Notes: generated by a model from the sequence alone, not told the origin. A stretch of 49,636 nt of DNA from a marine group bacterium Sva0996 bin134 (GCA_002239105.1 MPNQ01000021.1:1-49636); one strand, 5' to 3'; counted from the stretch's first letter, positions 16,735 to 25,826 are shown. Numbers and translations: made by a program.

Positions 16735-17631
16735 ATGCGAGTCCGAATCGGCTTTGGCGTGGGCGGCGGGGTGGCCTCAGGAGATCCCGAGGCATTCGCC
16801 ACCGTGGTGGACGGACTGGAGCGGCTGGGGTTCGACTCGCTGTGGGTGGCCGAGAGGGCCAGCGGTCCTGCGCTCGATCCGGTGGTGGCCATGACCTTCG
16901 CGGCCGCTCGAACCACCCAGCTCAAGTTCGGCCCCAGCGTGATGGTGCTACCCGGCCGCAACCCTGTGTTGTTGGCCAAGGCCATGGCCAGCCTCGACCG
17001 CATCTCCAACGGGCGCCTGCTGCCCGCTTTCGGCCTCGGCGTGGCCGACACCGCTGAGCATCAGGCCTTCGGAGTGGCCCGCATGGACCGGGCAGCCTGG
17101 TTCAATGAGGCCCTGCCGCTCATGCGCCGTCTGTGGACCGAGGATGTTGTCGAACACCAGGGTCCCCGCTTCCACCTCGACGCCGCCCGAGTGGACATTA
17201 AACCGGTCCAACAGCCCCTTGACGTGTGGATGGGGGGGATCACCCCTTCCGAGCTGCGCCGGGTGGGCCGGCTGGGCGACGGCTGGCTGCCCTCCTTCGT
17301 CACCCCCGACGACGTGCGCGAGGGGATTGCCACCATCAAACAGCATGCTGACGAGGCCGACCGGGAAATCGACCCTGAGCACTACGGGGCGTTGTTGACC
17401 TACACCGAGGGCCCTCTTCCCGACCGGTTCATCGAGCTCATCAAGCTTCGTCAGCCCGACAAGAAACCAGGCGACCTGGTGGCGACCAACCACCACGAGT
17501 TGCGGTCCAAGATCGAGGCCTTCATCGAGACCGGTGCCTCCAAGTTCGTGGTTATGCCCCTTGGCGAGCCAACCGACTGGGAGGCCGAGATCGAAGCCCT
17601 GGCTGCCGATCTCCTGCCGATGCAAGAGTGA
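16735..17631 (+). CDS. F420-type luciferase-like (LLM) oxidoreductase, 298 aa (operon gene 5)
   Basis: A bacterial luciferase-like flavin/F420 oxidoreductase. It has the N-terminal strand RIGFGVGGG, FDSLWVAERAS, the FGPSVMVLPGRNPVLLAK segment and the conserved ISNGRLLPAFGLGV, then WMGGITPSELRRVGRLGDG. Proteins of this wording in actinobacteria usually take coenzyme F420. It starts 1 nt after the RpiB stop and closes the operon. The reaction is probably a hydride transfer on a pathway intermediate. Flavin rather than F420 use cannot be excluded. Confidence 0.88.
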   Translation: MRVRIGFGVGGGVASGDPEAFATVVDGLERLGFDSLWVAERASGPALDPVVAMTFAAARTTQLKFGPSVMVLPGRNPVLLAKAMASLDRISNGRLLPAFGLGVADTAEHQAFGVARMDRAAWFNEALPLMRRLWTEDVVEHQGPRFHLDAARVDIKPVQQPLDVWMGGITPSELRRVGRLGDGWLPSFVTPDDVREGIATIKQHADEADREIDPEHYGALLTYTEGPLPDRFIELIKLRQPDKKPGDLVATNHHELRSKIEAFIETGASKFVVMPLGEPTDWEAEIEALAADLLPMQE

Positions 17632-17712
17632 CAAGGTGATCCTCCAACCGTCTAGAGTTCGCTCCTAATGGTCCTTCATCAAATCGACAATCGCGATCAG
17701 CGGTGTTGAACA

Positions 17713-18795
17713 ATGCCTGACCGACGCATGGTGCCAGCCAACGCCCCGCTGCCCTCCCCTTTTCCCGAGGGCTGGTACTACGTCGCAAGCCGCCGGTCAT
17801 TGAAAAAAGCCAAGCTCATCAAGCAGACCTGGATGGGCGAGGACATCATCGTCTGGTGTGACGACAACGGGAGGGTCTGCGTCTCCGAGGCCTACTGCCC
17901 CCACTTGGGGGCCGATCTAGGACCCGACGGAGGGGCCTGTGTGAGCGGCGGTCGGCTCGTCTGCCCCTTTCATGGCTTCGAGTACGACGCTGGTGGCCAG
18001 TGCGTGGCCACCCCCTTTGACCCGCCACCCAAGGCGGCTCGCCTGCGAGTGTTCGAGACAACCGAAATCGCCGGCCTGATCTTTGCTTGGTGGGGAATCG
18101 GAGGGCGACCCCCGCAGTGGAACCTGCCCGAGGAGGCACTGGACCAAGTCGGCTGGAGCAACCTCAACTTCTGGACTTCCCGATTCCCCGGCCATCCTCA
18201 GGACACGACGGAGAACTCTGTCGATCTAGCCCACCTGCGCCACGTCCACGGCTATGACAACGTGAGCCGGGTCGAGCCACTGGAGGTGGACGGTCACTTC
18301 CTCCGCAGCCGCTTCGACTTCGCCACCACCCGGAGGATCGCCAAAGTGGGGCGCCTTCGACTCAACGTCTCCGCCAACACCTTGATCTACGGACTGGGCT
18401 ACTCGTACGTGGAGGTGCGAGAACGCAGTATCGGCCTCGACATGCGCCTTTGGATACTGGCGACGCCCGTCGACGGCACTCACATCGACCTGGCGGTGGT
18501 GTCGCAGGTCGGACCCATTCGCAATCCAAATCGCCGAATTGCGGGGGCGACATTTCTCCCGCCGAGGATGCGCGCTCCCATCGTCAACAAATTCATGGCG
18601 TACTTCGAAAAGCGAGACGTACTTCAGGATGTGCCCATCTGGAGCCGCAAACAGTACCGATCCCGCCCGCGACTGTCGCGTTCCGACGGTGAGATCATGA
18701 AGTACCGCACCTACTGCGCTCAGTTCTATCCCGATCTGCTAGCGGTGGTAGAAGACATCAAGAGGGTGGCCGACCAACCGGCAGTCAACGACTGA
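17713..18795 (+). CDS. Rieske non-haem iron oxygenase, 360 aa
   Basis: The N-terminal Rieske [2Fe-2S] domain has CPH (Cys62-His64) and CPFH (Cys84-His87). The catalytic domain carries the mononuclear iron motif D171-x2-H174-x4-H179 within TENSVDLAHLRHVHG. The preceding GHPQDTTEN wording recalls the DAF-36/Neverland (sterol 7-desaturase) and KshA-like branch. The enzyme would hydroxylate or desaturate a lipid or steroid-like substrate with an external reductase, which is not in the window. No membrane helix is obvious. No Shine-Dalgarno is seen. The FAD protein follows after 16 nt, so the two form an operon. Confidence 0.9.
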   Translation: MPDRRMVPANAPLPSPFPEGWYYVASRRSLKKAKLIKQTWMGEDIIVWCDDNGRVCVSEAYCPHLGADLGPDGGACVSGGRLVCPFHGFEYDAGGQCVATPFDPPPKAARLRVFETTEIAGLIFAWWGIGGRPPQWNLPEEALDQVGWSNLNFWTSRFPGHPQDTTENSVDLAHLRHVHGYDNVSRVEPLEVDGHFLRSRFDFATTRRIAKVGRLRLNVSANTLIYGLGYSYVEVRERSIGLDMRLWILATPVDGTHIDLAVVSQVGPIRNPNRRIAGATFLPPRMRAPIVNKFMAYFEKRDVLQDVPIWSRKQYRSRPRLSRSDGEIMKYRTYCAQFYPDLLAVVEDIKRVADQPAVND

Positions 18796-18811
18796 CAGGG
18801 AACAGCTGGCA

Positions 18812-20200
18812 ATGGCAACTGGCAAGAAGCAGGCGATGCCGCGGCGAGTTGCCATCGTCGGCGGCGGTGTTTCGGGGCTGGGGGCCGCATGGACGCTGCA
18901 TCATCAGCCGGATCGCTTCGATTTCCGACTCTACGAGGCTCAGGAACAGCTCGGCGGCAATGCCATCACCGTCGACATGCCCCAAGACGACGGCGGATCG
19001 ATCCCCTTCGACATCTCGGTCACCGCCTGCATCCCGTCGGTGTACGACCACATCGTGCTGTTGATGGAGCAGTTCGGCCTTGACCTGATCGATACCAAGT
19101 TCAGCTACAGCGTCAAGTATGGCGGACAGATCTATGCCCACGATTTCGATTCCGAGATCAGAGAGCAACTGCAAGAAGAGATCGCCAAGTTCCAACGTCT
19201 CCTGCGACGTCTGCACAAGTTCGGTTGGCTAACCCGTTCCCAGTCGAAGGCGCTGAATTTCCTGAACCCGTTCAACTACGTCAGCATGGGCACGCTCTTG
19301 AATCTGGGCGGGTTCTCTGGTGACTTCAGATACAAGATTCTCAAGCCCATGTTCGTCAACTTCCTCATGGCTACGAACGTGTTTGACATGCCGGCATCTC
19401 TCTTTGCCCGGTATCTGGAGTTCTTCGATATCGAATCGGCTACGCCCATGCAGACTTGGGACCAGGGGTCGCAGCGCATCTACGAACATCTATCGGCCGA
19501 TTTCGGAGACAAGATCTACCTGAGTCGGCCGGTTCAAAAGGTGTACCGGTCGAAGTCCGAAGTCGTGGTCGAGGACGCAGACGGGGTGCGGGAGACATTC
19601 GACGACGTCATCTTCGCCTGCAACGCCAACCAGACCTTGATGATGCTCGACAACCCCTCCGCCCTCGAGCGCTATCTGCTCTCGTCGATACGCTACGAAA
19701 GCGAACTCCACAACCACACGGTTGTCCACTACGACTCCTCAGTGCTTCCCGACAACGAGGTGAAGCCGTTGACCACGCGAAGCAACCACGTCGAGCAGTA
19801 CGGCGCGAGGCCGGACAACTACGAGATCACCTACATCATGCACAACCAGCAGCCATGGGTAAATCGGTCGGACAAGCCCTGTCTGGTCACCTACAACGCC
19901 ATCAGCCCGATCGATGAGGAGAAGATCGTCAAGAAATGGTGGTTCCAGCACATCGTCCACGATGTGCGCCACATTGCCTGGCTCGTCAGCCTGTTCCGCT
20001 TCATCCAAGGCAAAAGGCGAACGTGGCACTGCGGTGCCCACACGCTGATAAACAGCCAGGAAACCTGCTTCATCACCGGGCTCGCTGCGGCAAGGCAGTT
20101 GGGTGCCGACTACCCGTTCGACGATGACGCGGCAAGGCGCTCCTTCAACTTCTACGGGAGCCTCATGTACGGCTGGCGGTTCAAGAAGGCCCAGCGCTAA
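18812..20200 (+). CDS. FAD-dependent amine-oxidase-like protein (COG2907-like), 462 aa
   Basis: The N-terminal Rossmann motif VAIVGGGVSGLGAAWTL is followed by LYEAQEQLGGNAITVD, typical of NAD/FAD-binding proteins that often sit near lipid-modifying enzymes. CNANQTLMML and the C-terminal SQETCFITGLAAARQLGA complete the FAD fold. These proteins oxidise or desaturate aliphatic substrates, and the exact reaction is mostly unknown. The ATG at 18812 has AGGGAA upstream; an ATG at 18836 is possible. It is co-directional with the Rieske gene and converges with the P450 fusion, whose stop is 26 nt away. A joint role in oxidising one lipid is inferred. Confidence 0.85.
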   Translation: MATGKKQAMPRRVAIVGGGVSGLGAAWTLHHQPDRFDFRLYEAQEQLGGNAITVDMPQDDGGSIPFDISVTACIPSVYDHIVLLMEQFGLDLIDTKFSYSVKYGGQIYAHDFDSEIREQLQEEIAKFQRLLRRLHKFGWLTRSQSKALNFLNPFNYVSMGTLLNLGGFSGDFRYKILKPMFVNFLMATNVFDMPASLFARYLEFFDIESATPMQTWDQGSQRIYEHLSADFGDKIYLSRPVQKVYRSKSEVVVEDADGVRETFDDVIFACNANQTLMMLDNPSALERYLLSSIRYESELHNHTVVHYDSSVLPDNEVKPLTTRSNHVEQYGARPDNYEITYIMHNQQPWVNRSDKPCLVTYNAISPIDEEKIVKKWWFQHIVHDVRHIAWLVSLFRFIQGKRRTWHCGAHTLINSQETCFITGLAAARQLGADYPFDDDAARRSFNFYGSLMYGWRFKKAQR

Positions 20201-20225
20201 AGCCGGACTTCTCAGGCGCTGAGGG

Positions 20226-22262
20226 TTAGAAGGGCAGGTCGTGTCGCTGGCCGGCGACGCGGATCTTGAATTTCTTGCTCGGCGACATGGAAGGCAACGC
20301 GCTGATCTTGAACTTGTAGTTCTTGGGGGCGATCTCGAGCTCGTAGTAGTGCACCATCATCAGCAGGTTGATGGCCAGTTGCATTTCCGTCCACCGAGTA
20401 CCGAGGCACGTATGGGTACCCAGCCCGTAGGGGGCGTATTGCGTGCCCACGTGTTCCTTGCGGGGGGCCTGATACCGGTCGATGTCGAATTTCCAGGGGT
20501 CGGGGAAGAGGTCTCCCATATAGTGCGTCGCCGTCTGGGCGGCGAATATCCGGGACCCTTCCGGCAGCTCGTAACCCTCGACCACACAGGCGTTCATCAC
20601 GTTTCGCACCGACACCGGGGCGATCGGGTAGAGCCGCAGGCACTCCATGATGAATCGGCCGGTGATGTCGGTGCCGTCTCCGGTAAGCGCGTCGCTATCG
20701 GGATCGCCCTTGGCGAACAAGGCATCGGCCTCTTCACGGATCTTCTCGTGGAACTCGGGTTGGGAGAGCATGGCGTAGACGACGAAGCTGAGCTGGTCGC
20801 CCACGTACATGCTGGCGATCAGCGGCGCGGAGAGCACAAATCGCAGGTTCGACTCGGGGAGGAATTGCCGATCGCTGGAGTGCATGTTCAGCAGCTCGTC
20901 GGCGAGGTCGCGAGGACATCCCGCCCGCTGGGCCGGGGTGTGGCTGCGCAGCACCCGATCCACCACCTCGCCCACCAGCTTCGCCCGACGTCTCATGGGC
21001 GGGGTCTTCAGCATGAACTTGGGAAGTATCTTGACAAGGTGGGTCAAGAGCGCCCGCTCTTTGAACTTGTGCATGTCTTTGGCGACATCTTGCGAGTCAA
21101 TACTCAACGTCAGCGGCGACAACTCCGCGTTGACCAGGGTGCGGCACATGGTCACCGCGCCCTGCGCCTCTCCAATGTTCCAAGTGGCCAAGTTCTCCCG
21201 GGCCTTGGATAACACCAATTCCAGCTGTTCTTCCAGCCTCGAGCGCGAATAACCCGGCTGAATGGACTTGCGGTACCGGAAATGATCGGCGCCGTCAAGG
21301 GCGGGCAGCAGTCCTGCCCCGCCATAGACCTTTTCGAAATCCTCCAAGTAATCCCTGGCCCTCAGGTGCATGCGGCCGTTTCTATGCACCCAGTGGTTGG
21401 TCTCGGGCCCGGTCAGAAAGATCATGCGTTCCTGGAAGGGCGGCTTGATATAGCACACTGGACCGTATTCTTGGTGGAGCTCGGCAAAGAGTGCGGGGAG
21501 GTTGCCGCTGCGAAGGTTTTTGCTCCCCAGGAGCTTCCGCAGCTTGACCCGGGGGATCTCCTTGGACAGGGCAGCCCGCCGGAAAATCGACCCGGTGATG
21601 TTCTCGCTGACCGCTTCGGAAATGGAGCGGCCGATCAAGTCCATCTTGAGGATCTGTTGCACCCGTTTTTCTGATTCCTCGTCAATTTCGAAGATGTAGC
21701 GCAACACATCACAGGTGTTGATGAGACAGATAATGATGATTTCTCTCGGGCTGGGAATCTCGTCGGTGAAGATCGCTCGGCTGATGCGAGTCTTGACGAA
21801 CTCGACGGCAGTGCCTACTTCGGAGCTGGTGTGGAATCCCGACATCCAGGCCCCTTGCGCCAGCGACCAGAAATCGCCTTCGTGATGCTGAAGGATCTTC
21901 CTGTCGACCAATCGGTCCAAGGTCGCGTCGATCATCTCTTCTGCTCTGGGAACGAGCCGCTCGATCCAGTACTGGGCGTTGTATTGATTCGTCTCACCCG
22001 CGATCTCAGAGAGGAGGGGGTCGAGACAGGGGTCGCCCGTTCTGGTCTTGTCTAGAAGGATCAGGGACTCCATATCGGTGTCTATGCGATAGATGAGCGA
22101 CAGTTCGGCAAGGGCAGCGCCAACGACAGCACAGTTCAGATTCCATCCGGGTACTTGGCGGAAGTAGCCGCTCTCTTCGTTCAGGAGTGTCAGAACGAGC
22201 TCGTCAAGCAGCGTAAGCGGCGAGGTTTCCACTTCCTGAACATTTTGGTCCGTGAGCGTCAT
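20226..22262 (-). CDS. GPP34 (Golgi phosphoprotein 3) domain fused to cytochrome P450, 678 aa
   Basis: The C-terminal two thirds (about 235-678) are a cytochrome P450: ECLR (ExxR) near residue 540, YGLGTHTCLG with the haem-ligand cysteine near 619, and an I-helix region SMYVGDQLSF in which the usual AGxDTT is altered. The N-terminal ~210 residues match GPP34/GOLPH3-type proteins: TLLDELVLTLLNEESGYF, ALAELSLIYRIDTD, DPLLSEIAG, then LVDRKIL. In eukaryotes this domain binds phosphatidylinositol-4-phosphate on membranes. An ordinary P450 is ~400-450 aa. GGAGGG precedes the ATG at 22262; an upstream GTG at 22280 overlaps that site and is rejected. It probably tethers P450 catalysis to an anionic lipid surface. 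Confidence 0.85.
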   Translation of the reverse strand: MTLTDQNVQEVETSPLTLLDELVLTLLNEESGYFRQVPGWNLNCAVVGAALAELSLIYRIDTDMESLILLDKTRTGDPCLDPLLSEIAGETNQYNAQYWIERLVPRAEEMIDATLDRLVDRKILQHHEGDFWSLAQGAWMSGFHTSSEVGTAVEFVKTRISRAIFTDEIPSPREIIIICLINTCDVLRYIFEIDEESEKRVQQILKMDLIGRSISEAVSENITGSIFRRAALSKEIPRVKLRKLLGSKNLRSGNLPALFAELHQEYGPVCYIKPPFQERMIFLTGPETNHWVHRNGRMHLRARDYLEDFEKVYGGAGLLPALDGADHFRYRKSIQPGYSRSRLEEQLELVLSKARENLATWNIGEAQGAVTMCRTLVNAELSPLTLSIDSQDVAKDMHKFKERALLTHLVKILPKFMLKTPPMRRRAKLVGEVVDRVLRSHTPAQRAGCPRDLADELLNMHSSDRQFLPESNLRFVLSAPLIASMYVGDQLSFVVYAMLSQPEFHEKIREEADALFAKGDPDSDALTGDGTDITGRFIMECLRLYPIAPVSVRNVMNACVVEGYELPEGSRIFAAQTATHYMGDLFPDPWKFDIDRYQAPRKEHVGTQYAPYGLGTHTCLGTRWTEMQLAINLLMMVHYYELEIAPKNYKFKISALPSMSPSKKFKIRVAGQRHDLPF

Positions 22263-22316
22263 TGGCCCACTTCCCTCCACCTTGGACTTTAACGATAGCG
22301 ACTATTGGTAACAACC

Positions 22317-23474
22317 TCACGTCTTACCGAGAGCCTGCTTTAGATCGGCCAGCAAGTCGTCGACCGTCTCAATGCCGACCGACAGCCGCACGAGTCCAGG
22401 GTCCACCGCCAAAGGAGAGTCGGCCACCGACAGATGGGTCATCGTGGAGGGCTGCTCTATGAGCGACTCCACGGCGCCCAGCGACTCGGCCAGGTGAAAC
22501 ACCTGGGTGGAGCTCACCGCGGCTACCGCGGCCGCCTCGCCCCCCGCATGGATGAACGACACCATCCCGCCCGGGCGGCGCATCTGAGCAGCCGCCACCT
22601 CATAGCCGGGGTGGCCGGGCAGGCCGGGAAACATCACTCGCTCCACCGCCCGATGGCCGTCCAAGTACTCCGCCACGGCCTGGGCGTTGTTGCAGTGGCG
22701 GTCCATGCGCACTCCCAGTGTTTTGATCCCCCGCAGCAGCAGATAGCAGTCGAACGGGCCGGGCACCGCCCCCACCGCGTTCTGGACGAAGGACAGCCGC
22801 TCGGCCAGATCTTCCCGGTTCACCGCGATGAACCCGCCCACCACGTCGGAATGGCCACCCAGATACTTGGTGGTGGAATGCACCACCACATCGGCTCCCA
22901 GCTCAAGCGGATTCTGGAGGTATGGCGTGGCAAAGGTGTTGTCCACCACCACGTCGGCCCCCGACGCGTGGGCCACATCGACCACCGCGGCGATGTCCAC
23001 CACCGTCAGCATCGGGTTGGTGGGCGTTTCCACCCACACCTGGCGGGTCTCGGGGCGAATGGCCGCGCTCAGCGCGTCCATATCAGTCATGTCCACCGCC
23101 GACCACTCGATGCCCCGCTCGCCGTATATCCGGGCAATGAGCCGGAACGTCCCCCCGTAGGCATCAGTGCCCACAACCACATGGTCGCCGGGGCGCAACA
23201 TGGCGACCAACGCGTCCTCCGCAGCCATGCCGCTGGCAAACGCCATGCCATGCTCGGCCCCCTCCAGTCCGGCCAGGCAACGCTCCAGCGCCACCCGGGT
23301 GGGATTCGAGGTGCGGGCGTACTCAAAGCCCCGGTGCTGGCCGGGCGCGGTCTGCATGAATGTGGTGGACAGATGGATGGGGACGGTGATCGCGCCGGTG
23401 GCTTCATCAGGTTCCTGGCCGACGTGGATGGCCCTGGTGTCGAATCCCCACTCGCTAGGGGCGGAGCCGCTCAT
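22317..23474 (-). CDS. Cystathionine gamma-synthase/lyase-type PLP enzyme, 385 aa
   Basis: A Cys/Met-metabolism PLP enzyme. FDTRAIHVGQEPD is the family start. YARTSNPTR and ALERCLAGLEGAEHGMAFASG follow, DNTFATPYLQNP precedes the PLP lysine in HSTTKYLGGHSD, and LSVGIE is near the C-terminus. It forms or cleaves cystathionine (O-acylhomoserine plus cysteine, or cystathionine to cysteine). Synthase and lyase cannot be told apart by eye. A long open extension to 24029 lies antisense-like over the preceding gene and is rejected. The ATG overlaps the stop of the CBS gene (ATGA), so translation is coupled. Confidence 0.9.
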   Translation of the reverse strand: MSGSAPSEWGFDTRAIHVGQEPDEATGAITVPIHLSTTFMQTAPGQHRGFEYARTSNPTRVALERCLAGLEGAEHGMAFASGMAAEDALVAMLRPGDHVVVGTDAYGGTFRLIARIYGERGIEWSAVDMTDMDALSAAIRPETRQVWVETPTNPMLTVVDIAAVVDVAHASGADVVVDNTFATPYLQNPLELGADVVVHSTTKYLGGHSDVVGGFIAVNREDLAERLSFVQNAVGAVPGPFDCYLLLRGIKTLGVRMDRHCNNAQAVAEYLDGHRAVERVMFPGLPGHPGYEVAAAQMRRPGGMVSFIHAGGEAAAVAAVSSTQVFHLAESLGAVESLIEQPSTMTHLSVADSPLAVDPGLVRLSVGIETVDDLLADLKQALGKT

Positions 23475-24853
23475 GACCCTGCGCCAGGAGCGCCCGAAGA
23501 CAGGAAGCTGAGCACGTCGGTGCTGGTCATCACCGCTCGGGGACGACCGCCGTCGAGCACCAGAAGCGCCGGGGACCGCTCCAGCTTGGTCACCGCCAAC
23601 GCCACCGGTTCCCCGATGCCGATCTGCTCCAAAGGACGACTCATCACGTTCTCCACCGGCTGGCCCAACAGATCGCCGTCGAAGGCCAGGGCCATGAGCT
23701 GAAGCTCGTGCACCGACCCCATTACCTCGGCCGCAGCCAATGGCATCTCCCCTTTGGCCACCGGAAGCTGGCTGACCCCGTGGTCGCGCATCTGAGTCAC
23801 GGCCAGGCTGACAGGGTCCTCGGGGTTGACATACACCAGCGGGGGAAGCGCCCCCTCCTTGGCATCGAGCACATCCTTCACACAGGGGTGCTCGCCGATC
23901 AAGAAGCCATACGACGCCATCCAGTCGTCGTTGAATACCTTTGAGAGATAGCCCCGCCCGGCGTCGGGCAGCAGCACAACCACTACATCGTCGGGCCCGC
24001 AGTCTCGGGCCACTTCCAAACCGGCGCACACGGCGGTACCGCCCGACCCCCCGATCAGCAGCCCCTCCCTCCGGGTCACCAGCCGGGCCATGTCGAAGGA
24101 ATCCTGGTCAGAGATGGGGATCACCTGGTCGACGACGTCGGGATCGTAGGTCTCAGGCCAGAAGTCCTCGCCGATCCCCTCCACCAAGTAGGGCCGGCCC
24201 GCCCCGCCGCTGAACACCGAGCCCTCAGGGTCGCCGGCGACTACCTGGATCTGGGGGTTCTGCTGCTTCAGGTAGCGGCCCACACCGTTGAGCGTGCCCC
24301 CGGTGCCCGCTCCGGCCACGAAGTGCGTGATGCGCCCACCGGTCTGCTTCCACAGCTCGGGGCCGGTGGTCAGCTCGTGCGACAGGGGATTCACCTGGTT
24401 GAAGTACTGGTTGGGCCGGTAGGCGCCGGGAGTCTCAGCCACCAGCCTCTCGGCGGTGGAGTAGTACGACTCGGGGTCTTCGGGATCCACCGCCACCGGG
24501 CACACCACCACCTCGGCCCCATAGGCCCGCAAGAGCTGCACCTTCTCCTGGCTCACCTTGTCGGTCATGACGAAGATGCAGCGGTAGTCCCTCTGGGCCG
24601 CGACCAAGGCCAAGCCCACGCCGGTGTTGCCCGAGGTGGGCTCGACAATGGTCCCGCCCGGATTCAGCAGCCCCTCTTGCTCGGCCGCGTCGATCATGGC
24701 CACTGCGGGACGGTCCTTCACGCTCCCGCCCGGGTTCAGCATTTCCAGCTTGGCCAAAACCTCACACGGCACCCCATCGGCGATGCGCTTCATCCGCACC
24801 AGCGGAGTGTTCCCAATGAGGTCGAGGATCGAGTCTGCGACCTCCACGCCCAT
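23471..24853 (-). CDS. Cystathionine beta-synthase with CBS pair, 460 aa
   Basis: A fold-type II PLP enzyme: NTPLVRMKRI, PGGSVKDRPA with the PLP lysine, PTSGNTGVGLA binding the substrate carboxylate, and GTGGTLNGVGRY binding the PLP phosphate. After about residue 330 two CBS repeats follow (VNPEDPVSLAVTQMRDHGVSQLPV and VENVMSRPLEQIGIGEPV). It condenses serine or O-acetylserine with homocysteine in the reverse transsulfuration pathway. It is upstream of the gamma-type enzyme with a 4-nt overlap. Its start codon is only 15 nt from the divergent dehydrogenase start, and no Shine-Dalgarno is visible, so the mRNA may be leaderless. Confidence 0.9.
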   Translation of the reverse strand: MGVEVADSILDLIGNTPLVRMKRIADGVPCEVLAKLEMLNPGGSVKDRPAVAMIDAAEQEGLLNPGGTIVEPTSGNTGVGLALVAAQRDYRCIFVMTDKVSQEKVQLLRAYGAEVVVCPVAVDPEDPESYYSTAERLVAETPGAYRPNQYFNQVNPLSHELTTGPELWKQTGGRITHFVAGAGTGGTLNGVGRYLKQQNPQIQVVAGDPEGSVFSGGAGRPYLVEGIGEDFWPETYDPDVVDQVIPISDQDSFDMARLVTRREGLLIGGSGGTAVCAGLEVARDCGPDDVVVVLLPDAGRGYLSKVFNDDWMASYGFLIGEHPCVKDVLDAKEGALPPLVYVNPEDPVSLAVTQMRDHGVSQLPVAKGEMPLAAAEVMGSVHELQLMALAFDGDLLGQPVENVMSRPLEQIGIGEPVALAVTKLERSPALLVLDGGRPRAVMTSTDVLSFLSSGAPGAGS

Positions 24854-24868
24854 AAACTACCCGGCGGT

Positions 24869-25801
24869 ATGGGTCGACCAAACATCACGCCGCCGAGCAT
24901 CGCGGTGGAGCCCGACTGCTGGCGCCGACCCGCGCTGGTAGATGCCGTCACCGCCGGTGGAGGACTTGTGGTGGACCCGTCCGAAGCCGAGGCCTTGGTC
25001 TGGGCCGAGCCCGCCGCCCCCGATCTTTTGCCGGAGGTGCTAGCCAAAGCACCGGGCATCGAGTGGGTGCAGCTCCCCTACGCCGGAATCGAGAACCTGA
25101 CCCACTTGCTCGATAACAAACACCTCTGGACCTGCGGAAAGGGGGTGTACGCCGAGCCGGTGGCCGAGCACGTGCTGATGCTGGCCCTTGCCGGCCTACG
25201 GGGAATGGCAAGCTTCGCCCAAGCCCGCAGCTGGTCGCTGCCGGAGGGCCGCAACCTGCTCGGCGGCCGGGTGACTGTGCTGGGAGGCGGGGGGATCACC
25301 GAGTCTTTGGCCCGGCTCCTGGCCCCGTGGGACTGCCGGATCACGGTGTTGCGCCGCCATCCCAAGCCAATGCCCGGCGTCTACCGGGTGGTAGGCCCGG
25401 AGAGCCTGCACGACGCGCTGAGCGGGGCCGATGTGGTGGTGGTGGCCTTGGCTCTCACCCCAGAGACCACCGGCATCATCGACGCCGACGCGCTGAGCGC
25501 CATGCAACCCCACGCCTGGCTGATCAACGTGGGGCGGGGCAGACACGTGATCACCGAGGACCTGGTAGCATCGCTGGCCGCCGGGACTATCGGCGGGGCG
25601 GCCCTTGATGTGACCGACCCCGAGCCCCTCCCCGACGGGCACCCCCTCTGGGGCATGGACAACTGCCTCATCACCCCCCATGTGGGCAACACCCCTGAGA
25701 TGGGGCTGAAACTCCTTGCCCGCCGGGTTACCGAGAATATCCGCCGTTACATCGCCGGCGAGGAGCTGCTCGGCCCCGTGGATGTCGACTTGGGCTACTG
25801 A
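24869..25801 (+). CDS. D-isomer-specific 2-hydroxyacid dehydrogenase, 310 aa
   Basis: It has the NAD-binding and catalytic features of the D-2-hydroxyacid dehydrogenase family. VYAEPVAEHVLMLALAGLRG leads into the nucleotide fold GGRVTVLGGGGITESLARLL, where the usual GxGxIG is GGGGIT. ALTPETTGIID, LINVGRGRHVI with the catalytic arginine, DVTDPEPLP and the catalytic His in TPHVGNT follow. It reduces a 2-oxoacid or oxidises the hydroxyacid. The ATG at 24869 is chosen because the N-terminus matches family length; a longer open frame runs antisense to the CBS gene. Transcription is divergent from CBS. Confidence 0.88.
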   Translation: MGRPNITPPSIAVEPDCWRRPALVDAVTAGGGLVVDPSEAEALVWAEPAAPDLLPEVLAKAPGIEWVQLPYAGIENLTHLLDNKHLWTCGKGVYAEPVAEHVLMLALAGLRGMASFAQARSWSLPEGRNLLGGRVTVLGGGGITESLARLLAPWDCRITVLRRHPKPMPGVYRVVGPESLHDALSGADVVVVALALTPETTGIIDADALSAMQPHAWLINVGRGRHVITEDLVASLAAGTIGGAALDVTDPEPLPDGHPLWGMDNCLITPHVGNTPEMGLKLLARRVTENIRRYIAGEELLGPVDVDLGY

Positions 25802-25826
25802 TCGGCGCGGGGCCGCTGCCTAACCG

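Noticed and set aside
23475..24029. N-terminal extension of the cystathionine gamma-type enzyme
   Set aside because: It lies in another frame over the CBS gene and is arginine/glycine-rich shadow sequence; the ATGA overlap at 23474 fits.
24323..24868. Long open extension of the 2-hydroxyacid dehydrogenase across the CBS gene
   Set aside because: It is antisense to a strongly supported cystathionine beta-synthase and the family start fits 24869.
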